53,791 bases of DNA from Pseudomonadota bacterium (GCA_021802655.1 JAJZRP010000008.1:1-53791); one strand, 5' to 3'. Positions 28,923 through 39,426 are shown, counted from the stretch's first letter. Program-made: numbers and translations. Notes: generated by a model not told the origin, from the letters alone.

Positions 28923-30500
28923 ATGTATCGCCCGAGCCTGCCAGAGACAGATGAGCCTGTGGAACCGGCCTTCGCCGATCCGGCTTCGTGCGCCCGCTGG
29001 ATATCCCAATTCCAGCTCACCGATATCCGTCTGGCCCATCAGACCCTTTCCAGGAAACTGCGCGGACTGAATCGTGCCATGCTTCCCCCCCTGGGCCGGC
29101 TGAAAATAACGGAGCAGTTGCGTGAAACGATAGGCATTGTTCAGGAAGGTTATGGCAGGAAGCTTGTCGGCAAGCCCCTGCCGCTGAGCGACAGCGAATC
29201 TTCCATACGCGACGAGATCGTCTCGTTATGGGCGGAAATGGCGACTTCCTACGGACATTGCCTGAATGCCGGCATCGATGGGGAGCCTTCAGTGGTGGGG
29301 CATCTGGCGCGGATATGCCAGCGCTGCCTGCATTACACTGCACTGCAGATATCCGAGTATATTTTTCTTTCCCATCAGGTCGACTCGAAGCTTTGGCTGC
29401 AATTGCATCAGCTTTACCGATTTTCCGAGGATGCGGGATTCTCGATTGTTGCGGAAAGTTTTGATCGCCATCTTCCGCCGACTTCCTGCGCGGACCATTT
29501 CATACGCACCGTGCTGCTCTGCCAGGCGGACCCCTACGAACTGACGCGCAGCCAGCTACAGCTCGCCAACCTCTGGCTCAACGGATGGACTTCCCTCGTC
29601 ACCATTGCCAGGGATATTCCCGCTTCGGCAAAAATTTCGCCGCCCATTGCGGTCGATCTTGAAAGTTCGGACTGCATTCTGCATCGGGCTTCTCAAGGCA
29701 CCGCCATCCGCTACCTGGACATGTCGGAACTGGGAAAGAATCTGAAAATCAGGATGGTGCTGTTGCAGCAGGGCCAGGCGCCTGAGCAGCTCGGTTTGGG
29801 GGAGAGCTTGCCGCCGGATTTTTGTCTTTCCCTCATTGAGAAGCTGCATCGGCATTGGTGCGAAGGAAAGGTGGCGCGCATGTTCGACGGGCGTACTATC
29901 AGCCACCGGGCCGAGCTATGCTTCGGCCTGGAAGATATTCACTTTCATCTCAGCGGGAAAGTTTTCACGCAACCTGTCGAAAAGAGCAGCCTCAACAAGA
30001 GGCAGCATGAGGAGATCGGGCTTTTCGGGCATATTGCATCGAACGATGAGCAGAAAGGCGGGCACGATACCGAGAGTTGGGACATTCAGGACGAGAACGG
30101 CAAGGAATTTTCGTTGATCAGGATCGAGAAGGGCGCGCGCGTGAGCCCGGGGCATCTTGTCGGCATCCGGGACGGCGAAGATTTCGTGCCCTGCGTGATC
30201 CGTTGGGTTATCGCGGGACTGGAAGGGAGCGTCAACATGGGACTGAAGCTTCTTGAGGGAAGACCGGAGGCGGTGGCGATCCGTCAGACGGGAATCAACC
30301 CTACCGTATCCGGAAAATATGTGCAGGCCATCCTGCTCCACCATGGGGAGAAGGCGAGCCTCGTCATGCCCAGGGGATGGTATGTCCGGAACCGGATCAT
30401 CGCAGTTCTCGACAGGGATGGATTGTCGATGGAATTCAAGCTCACCGGGCTTGCCGGGAAGGGCGCTGATTACGAGCGGGCAACCTTCACCCAGCTTTGA
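28923..30500 (+). CDS. Conserved hypothetical protein with C-terminal PilZ-like domain
   Basis: A 525-residue protein that resembles a betaproteobacterial family of unknown function often found near cyclic-di-GMP genes. The first 300 residues are helical and without a recognised catalytic motif. The C-terminal part (about 385-525) looks like a PilZ-type beta barrel: SWDIQDENGKEFSL, GHLVGIRDGEDFVPCVIRWV and NMGLKLLEGRPEAVAIR. The classical RxxxR/DxSxxG binding residues are not obvious, so cyclic-di-GMP binding is inferred from fold resemblance and position after the PAS-GGDEF-EAL gene. The 3' end overlaps trpD on the opposite strand by 14 bases. Confidence 0.68.
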   Translation: MYRPSLPETDEPVEPAFADPASCARWISQFQLTDIRLAHQTLSRKLRGLNRAMLPPLGRLKITEQLRETIGIVQEGYGRKLVGKPLPLSDSESSIRDEIVSLWAEMATSYGHCLNAGIDGEPSVVGHLARICQRCLHYTALQISEYIFLSHQVDSKLWLQLHQLYRFSEDAGFSIVAESFDRHLPPTSCADHFIRTVLLCQADPYELTRSQLQLANLWLNGWTSLVTIARDIPASAKISPPIAVDLESSDCILHRASQGTAIRYLDMSELGKNLKIRMVLLQQGQAPEQLGLGESLPPDFCLSLIEKLHRHWCEGKVARMFDGRTISHRAELCFGLEDIHFHLSGKVFTQPVEKSSLNKRQHEEIGLFGHIASNDEQKGGHDTESWDIQDENGKEFSLIRIEKGARVSPGHLVGIRDGEDFVPCVIRWVIAGLEGSVNMGLKLLEGRPEAVAIRQTGINPTVSGKYVQAILLHHGEKASLVMPRGWYVRNRIIAVLDRDGLSMEFKLTGLAGKGADYERATFTQL

Positions 30501-31515
30501 AGCTGTTCGAGAAGGCAACCAGTTCGTCGAGCTTTTTCCGGGCTGCGCCATTCGAAATCTGGCGCCCCGCCATTTGCACCCCTTCAGCGATGCTCTTCGC
30601 GAGTCCCGAGATGTAGATCGAAGCGCCGGCATTGAGCATGACGATGTCGCGAGCGGGCCCCGGCCTGTTTTCCAGGGCGTCGAGAAGCAGTCTGCATGCG
30701 CTTTCGACATCGTGCACCCGGATCGCTTCGATCGGGGATTTCTCCAATCCGAAATCTTCCGGATTCAGGCGGTATTCCGAAATATTCCCGTCTTTCAGTT
30801 CCGCCACCAGCGTTTCTCCGCTGATGGAGATTTCATCCAGTCCGTCCATGCCGTGGACCACCAGCACATGCCGGCTTCCCAACATCTTCAGCGCTTCGGC
30901 GAATTTCCTGAGGAGGTCCCGGTGGTATACGCCGAGGACCTGGTTTTTCGCATTGGCCGGGTTGGTCATGGGGCCGAGCAGATTGAAAATCGTCCTGATC
31001 CCGAGCTCCCGTCTTACCGGCGCTGCAAAGCGCATGGCGCTGTGGTGGCTTGGGGCGAACATGAAGCCTATGCCGATGGCCATGATCGATTTCGCTACGT
31101 CCGCAGGGGCGAGGCCGACATTGACGCCGAGACGCTCCAGAACGTCGGCGCTGCCGCAGGTGCTGGAAACCGATCTCCCGCCGTGCTTCGCGATTTTTAC
31201 TCCAGCGGAGGCCGAGACAATCGCAGAGGCCGTGGAAATATTGAAGGTATGGGTGCCGTCTCCTCCCGTGCCGCAGGTATCGACGAGATGAATATCTTGC
31301 GGCACTTCCACTTTGGCCGATAGTTCGCGCATCACGCCTGCCGCTGCCGCGATTTCCGCCACCGTCTCGCCCTTGGAGCGCAGGGCGATGACGATGCCGG
31401 CGATCTGAACCGGGGTCAATTCCCCTGACATGATCTGATGCATGACAGAGGTCATTTCCTCGCCGGAAAGATCCTTCTTTTCGACCAGGGCATGGAGTGC
31501 TGCCTGGGGCGTCAT
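30487..31515 (-). CDS. trpD: Anthranilate phosphoribosyltransferase
   Basis: A 342-residue enzyme joining anthranilate to PRPP in tryptophan synthesis. The PRPP-binding segments [17 protein letters not shown] and [18 protein letters not shown], and [19 protein letters not shown] are intact. The start at 31515 ([11 protein letters not shown]) overlaps the trpG stop by four bases (ATGA); an open frame further upstream only mirrors trpG. The two-component layout, with trpG as a separate gene, is as in most betaproteobacteria. Its end overlaps the convergent PilZ-like gene by 14 bases, with no terminator seen between them. Confidence 0.96.
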   Translation of the reverse strand: MTPQAALHALVEKKDLSGEEMTSVMHQIMSGELTPVQIAGIVIALRSKGETVAEIAAAAGVMRELSAKVEVPQDIHLVDTCGTGGDGTHTFNISTASAIVSASAGVKIAKHGGRSVSSTCGSADVLERLGVNVGLAPADVAKSIMAIGIGFMFAPSHHSAMRFAAPVRRELGIRTIFNLLGPMTNPANAKNQVLGVYHRDLLRKFAEALKMLGSRHVLVVHGMDGLDEISISGETLVAELKDGNISEYRLNPEDFGLEKSPIEAIRVHDVESACRLLLDALENRPGPARDIVMLNAGASIYISGLAKSIAEGVQMAGRQISNGAARKKLDELVAFSNSFKAG

Positions 31516-32078
31516 TGCTGTTCCAGGAAGTTTTTCAGCATGTCGTGGCCGTATTCGGTCAGGATCGATTCGGGATGGAACTGCACCCCTTCCACGGCGA
31601 GCGTCCTGTGTTTCACGCCCATGATCTCCCCGTCCTCGGTCCAGGCCGTGATTTCGAGGCAATCGGGCAGGCTTTCCCGCTCTATCACCAGGGAATGGTA
31701 ACGTGTCGCAATGAAGGGGCTGGGCAGCCCCCTGAAGACGCCCTTGTCGAGATGATGGATCAGGGAGGTTTTGCCATGCATGAGTTCCCTGGCATGGATA
31801 ATCCTGCCGCCGAAGGCCTGGCCTATGCTCTGGTGCCCGAGACATACCCCGAGGATGGGGATTTTTCCGGCAAAATGCCGGATCAGCGGAACCGAGATGC
31901 CCGCCTCGTTGGGCGTGCAGGGGCCGGGGGAAATCACGATGTAGTCGTGGCGGCTCCTGTCGACGTAATCGAGCGTGATCTCGTCGTTTCTTTTCACGTC
32001 GACTTCCTGTCCGAGTTCGCCGAAATACTGGACCAGGTTGTAGGTGAAGGAGTCGTAATTGTCGATCATCAAGAGCAT
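31512..32078 (-). CDS. trpG: Anthranilate synthase glutamine amidotransferase component
   Basis: A 188-residue class I glutamine amidotransferase that supplies ammonia to TrpE. The opening [19 protein letters not shown] is characteristic, the nucleophile cysteine sits in [15 protein letters not shown], and the catalytic His-Glu pair lies in [12 protein letters not shown]. In many bacteria the same subunit also serves PabB for folate synthesis; whether it does so here cannot be judged. It begins on the base after the trpE stop codon and overlaps the trpD start by four bases, so the three trp genes form one translational unit. Confidence 0.96.
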   Translation of the reverse strand: MLLMIDNYDSFTYNLVQYFGELGQEVDVKRNDEITLDYVDRSRHDYIVISPGPCTPNEAGISVPLIRHFAGKIPILGVCLGHQSIGQAFGGRIIHARELMHGKTSLIHHLDKGVFRGLPSPFIATRYHSLVIERESLPDCLEITAWTEDGEIMGVKHRTLAVEGVQFHPESILTEYGHDMLKNFLEQQ

Positions 32079-33554
32079 CTAGTTCTCCGAATCGAGGCCG
32101 GCAAGCGTCATTTCCGCTGCGCGCATCACGGCGCGAGCCTTGTTGCAGGTTTCCATCCATTCGTTGCCGGGAATCGAATCGGCGACGATACCGGCCGCCG
32201 CCTGGACATAGAGATTCCCGTCCTTGATCACCGCGGTTCTGATCGCGATCGCAAGATCCATGTTGCCGTTGAACCCGATATAGCCGACTGCCCCGGCATA
32301 GATGCCGCGTTTCGAGGGTTCGAGTTCGTCGATGATTTCCATCGACCTGACTTTCGCAGTCCCTGTCACCGTCCCTGCCGGGAAGGTCGCCCTGAGCAGC
32401 TCTATCGCGGTCATTCCGGGCTTGATCCTGGCTTCGACGTTGGAGACGATGTGCATCACGTGCGAATAGCGCTCGACCACCATTTTCTCGGTCACTTTCA
32501 CCGATCCCGTCTGCGCGACCCGTCCGATGTCGTTCCTGCCGAGGTCGATCAGCATCAGGTGTTCCGCCCGCTCCTTGGGGTCCGAAAGGAGGTCCTGTTC
32601 GAGATCCCTGTCCTGCTCCGGGGTGGCCCCCCTGGGGCGGGTTCCGGCAATCGGCCTCACCGTGATCCTGTCCTGCTCCTGCCGAACCAATATCTCGGGG
32701 GATGCGCCCACGATGTGGAAATCCTCGAGGTCCAAATAGAACATGTAGGGGGAAGGGTTGATCGCGCGCAATGCCCGGTAGAGGTTGATGGGCGGCGCAT
32801 CGAAGGGAAGGCGGATGCGCTGCGAAATCTGCACCTGCATGATGTCGCCTTCGACAATGTAATGCTTGGCCTTGTCGACCGCCTGAAGAAAGGCTTCTTC
32901 ACCGATTTCGGATACTGGCTCCGGCATGGGATGATGGGGCCTGTATTCGGGGATTCCGGCCGGGGAGCGCAGGCGCCGGTTCAGTTCCTTGAGCCGCCGG
33001 TTTGCTTTTGCGTAGGCGTTTTCTTCTGCCGGGTCGGCATAAACGATGAGGTAGAGCTTGCCCGAGAGGTTGTCCACCACCGCAAGCTCTTCGGAGAGCA
33101 TCAATAAAATGTCGGGCGTGCCGAGGGTATCCTTTTTGCTCGTTTTTGCAAGCTTGGGCTCGATGTAGCGCACGGCATCATAGCCGAAATAACCCACCAG
33201 TCCGCCGAAAAAGCGCAAGGGGGTCGAAATCGGCGCGGCCCTGAAGCGCTCCTGGAAAGATTCCACGAATTTCAGCGCATCGTCGGTCGCCCCTTCTTCA
33301 GTGGCTTTTCCATCCTGCAGGATGCGGTAGCGCTCTTTGAAGAACTTGAGCACGCATTTCGCCGGCAGTCCGATGAAGGAATAGCGCCCGAAACGCTCTC
33401 CGCCGACGACGGATTCCAGAAGGTAGGAATAGGGTGCATTGGCGAGCTTGAGGTAGACCGAAAGCGGCGTATCGAGGTCGGCGAAAGTTTCCAGAACCAG
33501 CGGAATGCGGTTGTAGCCTGCCGACTTCAGCTTTTCGAACTCCTGTTCGGTCAT
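32079..33554 (-). CDS. trpE: Anthranilate synthase component I
   Basis: A 491-residue chorismate-using enzyme, first of the tryptophan pathway. The N-terminal half carries the tryptophan feedback-site segment [19 protein letters not shown]. The chorismate-binding half has [60 protein letters not shown] and [11 protein letters not shown]. Feedback inhibition by tryptophan is expected. It overlaps the end of gph by four bases and precedes trpG with no gap. No trp leader peptide or attenuator is visible, since the gene sits inside an rpe-gph-trpEGD run. Confidence 0.97.
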   Translation of the reverse strand: MTEQEFEKLKSAGYNRIPLVLETFADLDTPLSVYLKLANAPYSYLLESVVGGERFGRYSFIGLPAKCVLKFFKERYRILQDGKATEEGATDDALKFVESFQERFRAAPISTPLRFFGGLVGYFGYDAVRYIEPKLAKTSKKDTLGTPDILLMLSEELAVVDNLSGKLYLIVYADPAEENAYAKANRRLKELNRRLRSPAGIPEYRPHHPMPEPVSEIGEEAFLQAVDKAKHYIVEGDIMQVQISQRIRLPFDAPPINLYRALRAINPSPYMFYLDLEDFHIVGASPEILVRQEQDRITVRPIAGTRPRGATPEQDRDLEQDLLSDPKERAEHLMLIDLGRNDIGRVAQTGSVKVTEKMVVERYSHVMHIVSNVEARIKPGMTAIELLRATFPAGTVTGTAKVRSMEIIDELEPSKRGIYAGAVGYIGFNGNMDLAIAIRTAVIKDGNLYVQAAAGIVADSIPGNEWMETCNKARAVMRAAEMTLAGLDSEN

Positions 33555-34234
33555 GATTTCTCGATCAGACGGGTGGCATCCAGCAAACTTTCGACGAGCG
33601 CATCGGAATCGAGCTCCCTGACATCCATTCCCTCATTATAGCCGTAGGGCACGCAGAAAACGGCGCATCCCGCAGCGCGGGCGGCTTGAACGTCGTTGAT
33701 CGAATCGCCGATGAGAAGCATTTCGGGAGGCTTGATTCCGAAATGTTCGCAGGCATGCAGAAGCGGCAGCGGATCGGGTTTCTTCTTCGGCAGGCTGTCC
33801 CCGGAAAGCACGATTTCGAAGAAATCGTAAAGGCCGGTATCCTTGAGCAGCGGGATCGTGAAGCGCGCCACCTTGTTGGTGATGCATGCGAGCCTGAAGC
33901 CCGCTGCTTTCATCGCCTCCAACCCTTCAACCACTCCGGGATAGGGATGCGATTCTTTGGACACCACGCTGTCGTAATGTTTTTCGAAGATTTCCATGAC
34001 AGGATCGAAATCCTCCGGCGCGCTGCCAGCCGATGCGATGTAGGTCTTTGTCATCAGGTTGAGCACGCCCTTGCCGATGAAGGTCTTGATCGTTTCCGGA
34101 TCGACCTTGGAAAGGCCGAACTCTTCCAGCGTCAGGTTCGCAGCGGTTGCGAGATCCATGGCGGTATCGAGCAGGGTGCCGTCGAGGTCGATCATGACTG
34201 CCTTGACGGAAACGGGGGTTCTGGCCAGCATCAT
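33551..34234 (-). CDS. gph: Phosphoglycolate phosphatase
   Basis: A 227-residue HAD-superfamily hydrolase that removes 2-phosphoglycolate, a by-product of DNA repair and, in autotrophs, of Rubisco oxygenation. HAD motifs are complete: [12 protein letters not shown] with the nucleophile aspartate, [22 protein letters not shown] and [13 protein letters not shown]. The start at 34234 overlaps the rpe stop (ATGA), and the end overlaps the trpE start in the same way. The rpe-gph-trpE-trpG-trpD order is conserved in proteobacteria. A longer open frame to 34570 only mirrors rpe. Confidence 0.94.
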   Translation of the reverse strand: MMLARTPVSVKAVMIDLDGTLLDTAMDLATAANLTLEEFGLSKVDPETIKTFIGKGVLNLMTKTYIASAGSAPEDFDPVMEIFEKHYDSVVSKESHPYPGVVEGLEAMKAAGFRLACITNKVARFTIPLLKDTGLYDFFEIVLSGDSLPKKKPDPLPLLHACEHFGIKPPEMLLIGDSINDVQAARAAGCAVFCVPYGYNEGMDVRELDSDALVESLLDATRLIEKS

Positions 34235-34896
34235 GCCCTGGCGAGCTCGGCCCGCATCTGGTCGATGGTCGCCTTGTAGTTCGGCGTGTTGTAGATGGCG
34301 GAGCCTGCAACGAAAGTATCCGCGCCGGCTCTCGCGATTTCCGCGATGTTGTCCGCTTTCACGCCGCCGTCGATTTCGAGCATGATGTCGAGGCCCTTCT
34401 CGTCGATCATCTTGCGCACGGCCTTCAACTTGGTCAATGCCCCGGGAATGAACTTTTGTCCCCCGAAGCCGGGATTGACCGACATGATCAGGATGAGATC
34501 GAGTTTTTCGATCACGTGGTCGAGATAATTGAGCGGGGTCGCCGGATTGAAGACCAATCCCGCCTTGCATCCCTGGTCCCTGATGAGGCCTATGGTGCGA
34601 TCGATGTGTTCGGAGGCTTCAGGATGGAAGGAGATGATGTTGGCGCCTGCCTTGGCGAAATCGGGAATGATCCTGTCGACCGGTTTTACCATCAGGTGGA
34701 CGTCGATCGGCGCCTGGGTCAACGGGCGGATCGCTTCGCAGACGAGTGGACCGATGGTCAGGTTAGGTACATAATGGTTGTCCATGACATCGAAATGTAT
34801 GATGTCTGCGCCTGCGTCGATCACGTCGACGATCTCCTCGCCCAGTTTGGCAAAGTTGGCTGAAAGTATGCTGGGCGCGATCAGGTAATTGGGCAT
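34231..34896 (-). CDS. rpe: Ribulose-phosphate 3-epimerase
   Basis: A 221-residue TIM-barrel enzyme that interconverts ribulose-5-phosphate and xylulose-5-phosphate in the pentose phosphate or Calvin cycle. Metal and catalytic motifs are intact: [68 protein letters not shown] and [12 protein letters not shown]. It is the first gene of the run that continues through gph and trpEGD. The start is 82 bases from the divergent apaG start, a space that must hold promoters for both. Confidence 0.97.
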   Translation of the reverse strand: MPNYLIAPSILSANFAKLGEEIVDVIDAGADIIHFDVMDNHYVPNLTIGPLVCEAIRPLTQAPIDVHLMVKPVDRIIPDFAKAGANIISFHPEASEHIDRTIGLIRDQGCKAGLVFNPATPLNYLDHVIEKLDLILIMSVNPGFGGQKFIPGALTKLKAVRKMIDEKGLDIMLEIDGGVKADNIAEIARAGADTFVAGSAIYNTPNYKATIDQMRAELARA

Positions 34897-34978
34897 CGGT
34901 ATTCCTCGGCAAAAGAGGCTATTCTACATGAAACCCCTGCGCAACTAGAAGCTGCAGTATCAAACTGAAACGAAGGCA

Positions 34979-35359
34979 ATGGCTGTCAAAGATTACAACG
35001 TAAAAATAGAGGCTTCGGTATTTTTCATTCCAGAGGAATCCGACGAGGAGCGCGGGCATTACGTTTTCGCCTATACCATCACCATCACCAACGACGGCAC
35101 GGTGGGCATCCAGCTGATCAGCCGGCATTGGGTGATCACCGATGCCAACGAGCAGACCCAGGAAGTGAGGGGGTTGGGGGTGGTCGGCGAGCAGCCGCTT
35201 TTAAAACCCGGGGAAAGCTTCAGGTATACCAGCGGAACGGCAATAGCGACCCCTGTCGGAACGATGCGCGGGGAATATCAGATGGTCGCCGAAAGCGGGG
35301 AGCATTTCGATGTCGACATTCCCGAATTTCTCCTCAGCATGCCGAGGGTGTTGCACTAG
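34979..35359 (+). CDS. apaG: ApaG protein
   Basis: A 126-residue single-domain protein of the ApaG/DUF525 family with a fibronectin-III-like fold. The segments HYVFAYTITITNDGTVGIQLISRHWVI and VGEQPLLKPGESFRYTSG are typical, as is GTMRGEYQMV. ApaG is linked to divalent-cation and nucleotide-polyphosphate physiology in enterobacteria but its molecular role is not settled. It usually accompanies ksgA and apaH; here it stands alone, divergent from rpe and convergent with the porin gene at a 13-base distance. Confidence 0.95.
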   Translation: MAVKDYNVKIEASVFFIPEESDEERGHYVFAYTITITNDGTVGIQLISRHWVITDANEQTQEVRGLGVVGEQPLLKPGESFRYTSGTAIATPVGTMRGEYQMVAESGEHFDVDIPEFLLSMPRVLH

Positions 35360-35372
35360 GGACACTCTGATT

Positions 35373-36704
35373 TCAGTATTCGAAATGCAGGCGCAACCCG
35401 TAAAAATTCACCGGCCCCCGGTCGTGATTGTATGCGGGATTGGCGACATACTGGTAGTCGAAGCTGATGTTGACATGGTCTGCTGCCTGCAGCGAATAGT
35501 AGGACTCCAGGATTTCTTCCGGGGCGTAATTGAGCCTCCCATCCCCGATCAGAATGCCCATCCCCCCCGCTGCGAAATAGGCGCGAGCTGCCCCTGACAA
35601 TCCGTTGGCCACTGCGGCAAAACCGAAAGTGTCCCGGTGGCGGCCCCAGCGGTCTCCTTTAAGGGAAAGCCCTGCCGACAGGGACCGGTTGATCTCGGTG
35701 AAATCGAAAGCTTCCATCGCCCCGTCGTTGTAACTTGCTCGGACGAAGGCCCCGAGGTCTGTGGCGAGTTCCTGCTCCAGATTGAGTGCAATCCCGGGAC
35801 GCGATGCGCCGCGCCGCACCAGCGCCGTATCCGGGATGCTGTTCGACAGACTCGCCAGTTGCAGCGCATCTCCGTAGCTTCCCATGTTGGCATGGTTGAC
35901 GAAACCGAGCAGCTTCAGTTTGCCGGGGTGTCCGAAGAGCTGGTGCCGCTCCTCCATTTCTCCCGCGAATTCATGCTGACTGAATGTCGGGTCGAGCTTC
36001 GTGCTGTTCGGCACGGTGGACATGTCGAACAGCCCGCCGCGCAGGGTCCACCAGGATTGCGTCCATTCCACGGATGCGCCGTAAGTGTATCCCCACGCGT
36101 CGGCTGCATAGTCGAATGCCCCTGACTCCACGACCGACCAGTTCATGAAATCGGCCCGTGGGTCGTGGGCGTAGGCATTGGTATCGAAAACATCGACCAC
36201 CGAGAATTTGCCCAGGGTCAGCGTGACATTGTTTGCCGATTGGATGCCCCCCAGTTGGTTGGCGGCGGACTCGACCCGCTGCTCCGTCCCGCCCAAGCTG
36301 ATGGTTTTCCGGTAAAACAGCCGGGGCAGGCGCAAATAGGGGGCGTTCGCCCCGACCTTGTAGGCTTCGCCGCTGGGAAAACCCGCCACGCCGAGGGTAT
36401 TGGAGAGGCCGAAACCCTGGTCTATTTCCGGATTGATCCAGACTTCGCTGTCGTCGGAAAGACGCAATCCGGCAAAGAGTGTCAGATCGGAAGTTTCGGC
36501 GCTGCTGCTCGAAGGGTTCAGGCTGTTCTGCCCGGAATAGGGAGCCGAAAATGCCGGATGCATCTGGCTCACGTTGGTGAACTGGACATGCATGCCCCAA
36601 TCCTCGAGCTGGGCTGGATCGACCCCGTCAGCCAGAGCAATCTCCCCTTTCAGCCCGAGCAGAAGCTGCAGCAGGAGCATCGCTCTCCGTTTGCGACTGA
36701 TCAT
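35373..36704 (-). CDS. OprB-like carbohydrate-selective porin
   Basis: A 443-residue outer-membrane beta-barrel protein with a signal peptide ending near IALA-DG. The middle segment FSVVDVFDTNAYAHDPRADF followed by NWSVVESGAFDYAADAWGYTYGASVEW is characteristic of OprB-family porins, and the protein ends in LRLHFEY with the terminal aromatic residue that directs barrel assembly. OprB admits glucose and similar sugars in Pseudomonas; the substrate here is unknown. The ATG lies one base after the stop of the magnesium ATPase gene, so the two are translationally coupled, which is an unusual pairing. Confidence 0.86.
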   Translation of the reverse strand: MISRKRRAMLLLQLLLGLKGEIALADGVDPAQLEDWGMHVQFTNVSQMHPAFSAPYSGQNSLNPSSSSAETSDLTLFAGLRLSDDSEVWINPEIDQGFGLSNTLGVAGFPSGEAYKVGANAPYLRLPRLFYRKTISLGGTEQRVESAANQLGGIQSANNVTLTLGKFSVVDVFDTNAYAHDPRADFMNWSVVESGAFDYAADAWGYTYGASVEWTQSWWTLRGGLFDMSTVPNSTKLDPTFSQHEFAGEMEERHQLFGHPGKLKLLGFVNHANMGSYGDALQLASLSNSIPDTALVRRGASRPGIALNLEQELATDLGAFVRASYNDGAMEAFDFTEINRSLSAGLSLKGDRWGRHRDTFGFAAVANGLSGAARAYFAAGGMGILIGDGRLNYAPEEILESYYSLQAADHVNISFDYQYVANPAYNHDRGPVNFYGLRLHFEY

Positions 36705-36705
36705 T

Positions 36706-39426
36706 TTAGTGCAGTCCGAATTTCCGGATGATCAGGGATTTCGCCCATTGCGTCAGCACCAGGTAGCCGACGAGGATGGCGCAGAGCGCCAGCCAGTATT
36801 TCCCCGGAAGGGGCGTGAGGCCCAGGGAGGAGGCGAAAGGCGAGAAGGGAAGCCACAGCCCGATCGCGCTCACCACCAGCGTCGTGATGGTGAGCGGCAG
36901 GCTCGCCCAGCTCTGCAGGAAAGGAATCTTTCCTGTCCTCAGGATATGGATGATGAGGGTCTGCGAAAGCAGGGATTCGACGAACCATCCGCTCTGGAAA
37001 AGCGCTGGCTTGTCCCATGCATCGAAAACGTAAAGCATGGTGAAGTAGGTCGCATAGTCGAAGATCGAACTGATCGGCCCGATGAAGATCATGAATTTCG
37101 TGATGTCTCCGAGATCCCATTTCCTGGGTTTCGAAAGATAGCTTTCGTCGACATTGTCCGTCGGAATGGCCGTCTGGGAAAAATCGTAGAGCAGGTTGTT
37201 GGTCAGGATCTGGATCGGGGCCATCGGCAAAAAGGGCAGGAATGCGCTGGCGCCCAGCACGCTGAACATGTTGCCGAAATTGGAGCTCGCCCCCATCCGG
37301 ATGTATTTGATGATGTTTCCGAACACCTTGCGCCCTTCGAGAACCCCCTCCTCGAGCACCATCAGGCTTTTTTCGAGCAGGATGATGTCTGCGGACTCCT
37401 TGGCGATGTCGACTGCGGTATCGACGGATACGCCGACATCCGCAGCTTTCAGCGCGGGGCCGTCGTTGATGCCGTCCCCCATGAACCCGACGACATGGCC
37501 CCGCCGCTGCAGCGCCTTGATGACCCTCGCCTTCTGCATCGGAGAGAGCTTGGCGAAAACAGTGGCCGTCTCCGCGATCGTTTCCAGTTCCTCGTTCGAC
37601 ATCGGTTCGACTTCGCTTCCCAGAACGACATGCTCGACGGGCAGGCCGACGTCCCTGCAGATTTTCCGCGTCACCGCGTCGTTGTCGCCGGTCAGGATCT
37701 TGACTGCGACGCCGTGCCTGTTGAGCGCCGCGATCGCTTCCGTGGCGCTGTCCTTGGGCGGATCGAGGAAGGCGATGTAGCCGAGCAGGACGAGATCCGC
37801 TTCGTCCTTGACCGAATAGGTCGCCTCCATCGGCGGCACTTCCTTGTAGGCCACGGCAATCACCCTGAAGCCGTCCTCGTTGAGGCTCCGGGTCACGTCC
37901 AGCAGGCGCTCCGAATGGGATTGCTCGAGCTGGAAGGTCTCGCCGTTGACCTCCCCGCGGCTGCAGATGCTGAAGATTTCCTCGACCGCGCCCTTGCAGA
38001 TCAGGATATGTTTCTTCTCGCTGCTTTTTTCGACGACCACCGACATGCGGCGCCTCACGAAGTCGAAGGGGATTTCGTCGACCTTGCGGTAGTCGCTCTC
38101 GACCTTCAGGCTGCTCTTCAGCTCGATGTAGTTGAGCACGGCCACATCCAGCAGGCTTTTCAGCCCGGTCTGGTAATAGCTGTTGAGAAAGGCATATTCC
38201 AGGATGTCCTCGCATTCGTCGCCGTTGATGTCGACATGCTTTTCAAGGATGATCCTGTCCTGGGTCAGCGTGCCCGTCTTGTCCGTACACAATACGTCCA
38301 TCGCGCCGAAATTCTGGATCGAATTCAGGCGCTTGACGATCACCTTCTTGCGCGACATGGCGATCGCGCCCTTGCCCAGATTCACGGTGATGATCATGGG
38401 CAGCATTTCCGGGGTGAGTCCGACTGCAACCGAGGTTGCGAAAAGGAACGCTTCCATCCAGTTCCCCTTGGTGAAACCGTTGATGAGAAACACCGTGGGC
38501 ACCATGACCGCCATGAAGCTGATCATGACCCAGGTGAACTTGGTGATTCCCCTGTCGAAGCTCGTGAGTACCCGGCTTCCGGCCATGGTGCTGGTGAGCG
38601 CCCCGAAATAGGTGTTGATCCCGGTCTGAACCACCACTGCCGTGGCTGTGCCGCTCACCACATTGGTTCCCATGAAGCAGATGTTGGGCAGGTCTATGGG
38701 ATTTTTCGAATCTCTGTCGGCGAGGCCGGAAAACTTTTCCACGGGGAGCGATTCGCCCGTGAGTGAGGACTGGCTCACGAAAAGATCCTTGGCGCTGAGC
38801 AGCCTGACATCCGCAGGGATCATGTCTCCTGCGGAGAGCTGGACGATATCTCCCGGGACCAGCGTCTCGAGCGGAACCTCCCTGTTTTCAGTCCTGGATG
38901 GAGAAAGCCTGATGTGGAAAGCTTCGACGATTTCGGCGGGAACCCCTTCCCGCCGGTCCTTGCGCCTGACGGTTGCGGTCGTGCTGACCATGGCCCGCAG
39001 CTTTTCGGCTGCATTGTTCGATCTGTGTTCCTGGATGAAGGAGACGCCAACGCTCAGCAGCACCATGATCGAGATGATGATGGCCGAAGTGTAATCCTTC
39101 ATGAAGAAGGAAATGGCGGCGAGCACGAGAAGCAGCAGGTTGAGTGGATTCTTGAAGCGGTCGACGAGTTCGCTTGCAATGCTCTTGTGCTTTTCATGAA
39201 CGACGGAATTGGGCCCGTACTGCTCCAGCCGTTCTTCGGCTTCCCGGTCGAGCAGTCCCTCGCTTGAACTTCCCAGATCCTGGAGCAGGGCGGCCGGTTC
39301 CATGACGGCGACTTCGAGCATGCGCCTTGAGACTTGCCCGACCAGGGCGGTCGAAGCCGGCTGAATCGTGGTCAGCCTGGAAAAGAGGCCGCCCAGCTTG
39401 TCGGCTTTGATGTATTCGAATTTCAT
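36706..39426 (-). CDS. mgtA: Magnesium-translocating P-type ATPase
   Basis: A 906-residue type 3B P-type ATPase for magnesium import across the inner membrane. The phosphorylation motif DKTGTLTQD has its aspartate near residue 382; also present are SLTGESLPVEK, the hinge GDGINDGPALKAADVGVSVD, and the N-terminal cation ATPase segment YGPNSVVHEKHKSI. About ten membrane helices can be counted in two groups, around 90-140 and 300-350, then after 690. The ATG at 39426 is preferred over an upstream GTG at 39453. The upstream gap of about 257 bases could carry regulation. A PhoQ-type control region was not recognised. The porin gene is directly downstream. Confidence 0.96.
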   Translation of the reverse strand: MKFEYIKADKLGGLFSRLTTIQPASTALVGQVSRRMLEVAVMEPAALLQDLGSSSEGLLDREAEERLEQYGPNSVVHEKHKSIASELVDRFKNPLNLLLLVLAAISFFMKDYTSAIIISIMVLLSVGVSFIQEHRSNNAAEKLRAMVSTTATVRRKDRREGVPAEIVEAFHIRLSPSRTENREVPLETLVPGDIVQLSAGDMIPADVRLLSAKDLFVSQSSLTGESLPVEKFSGLADRDSKNPIDLPNICFMGTNVVSGTATAVVVQTGINTYFGALTSTMAGSRVLTSFDRGITKFTWVMISFMAVMVPTVFLINGFTKGNWMEAFLFATSVAVGLTPEMLPMIITVNLGKGAIAMSRKKVIVKRLNSIQNFGAMDVLCTDKTGTLTQDRIILEKHVDINGDECEDILEYAFLNSYYQTGLKSLLDVAVLNYIELKSSLKVESDYRKVDEIPFDFVRRRMSVVVEKSSEKKHILICKGAVEEIFSICSRGEVNGETFQLEQSHSERLLDVTRSLNEDGFRVIAVAYKEVPPMEATYSVKDEADLVLLGYIAFLDPPKDSATEAIAALNRHGVAVKILTGDNDAVTRKICRDVGLPVEHVVLGSEVEPMSNEELETIAETATVFAKLSPMQKARVIKALQRRGHVVGFMGDGINDGPALKAADVGVSVDTAVDIAKESADIILLEKSLMVLEEGVLEGRKVFGNIIKYIRMGASSNFGNMFSVLGASAFLPFLPMAPIQILTNNLLYDFSQTAIPTDNVDESYLSKPRKWDLGDITKFMIFIGPISSIFDYATYFTMLYVFDAWDKPALFQSGWFVESLLSQTLIIHILRTGKIPFLQSWASLPLTITTLVVSAIGLWLPFSPFASSLGLTPLPGKYWLALCAILVGYLVLTQWAKSLIIRKFGLH

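Noticed and set aside
31516-32160. Extended trpD frame reaching into trpG
   Set aside because: The upstream residues have no resemblance to TrpD; the ATG at 31515 with the ATGA overlap is standard.
33060-33160. Tryptophan attenuator in the trp operon
   Set aside because: trpE starts within the gph end and no leader peptide with tandem Trp codons is present.
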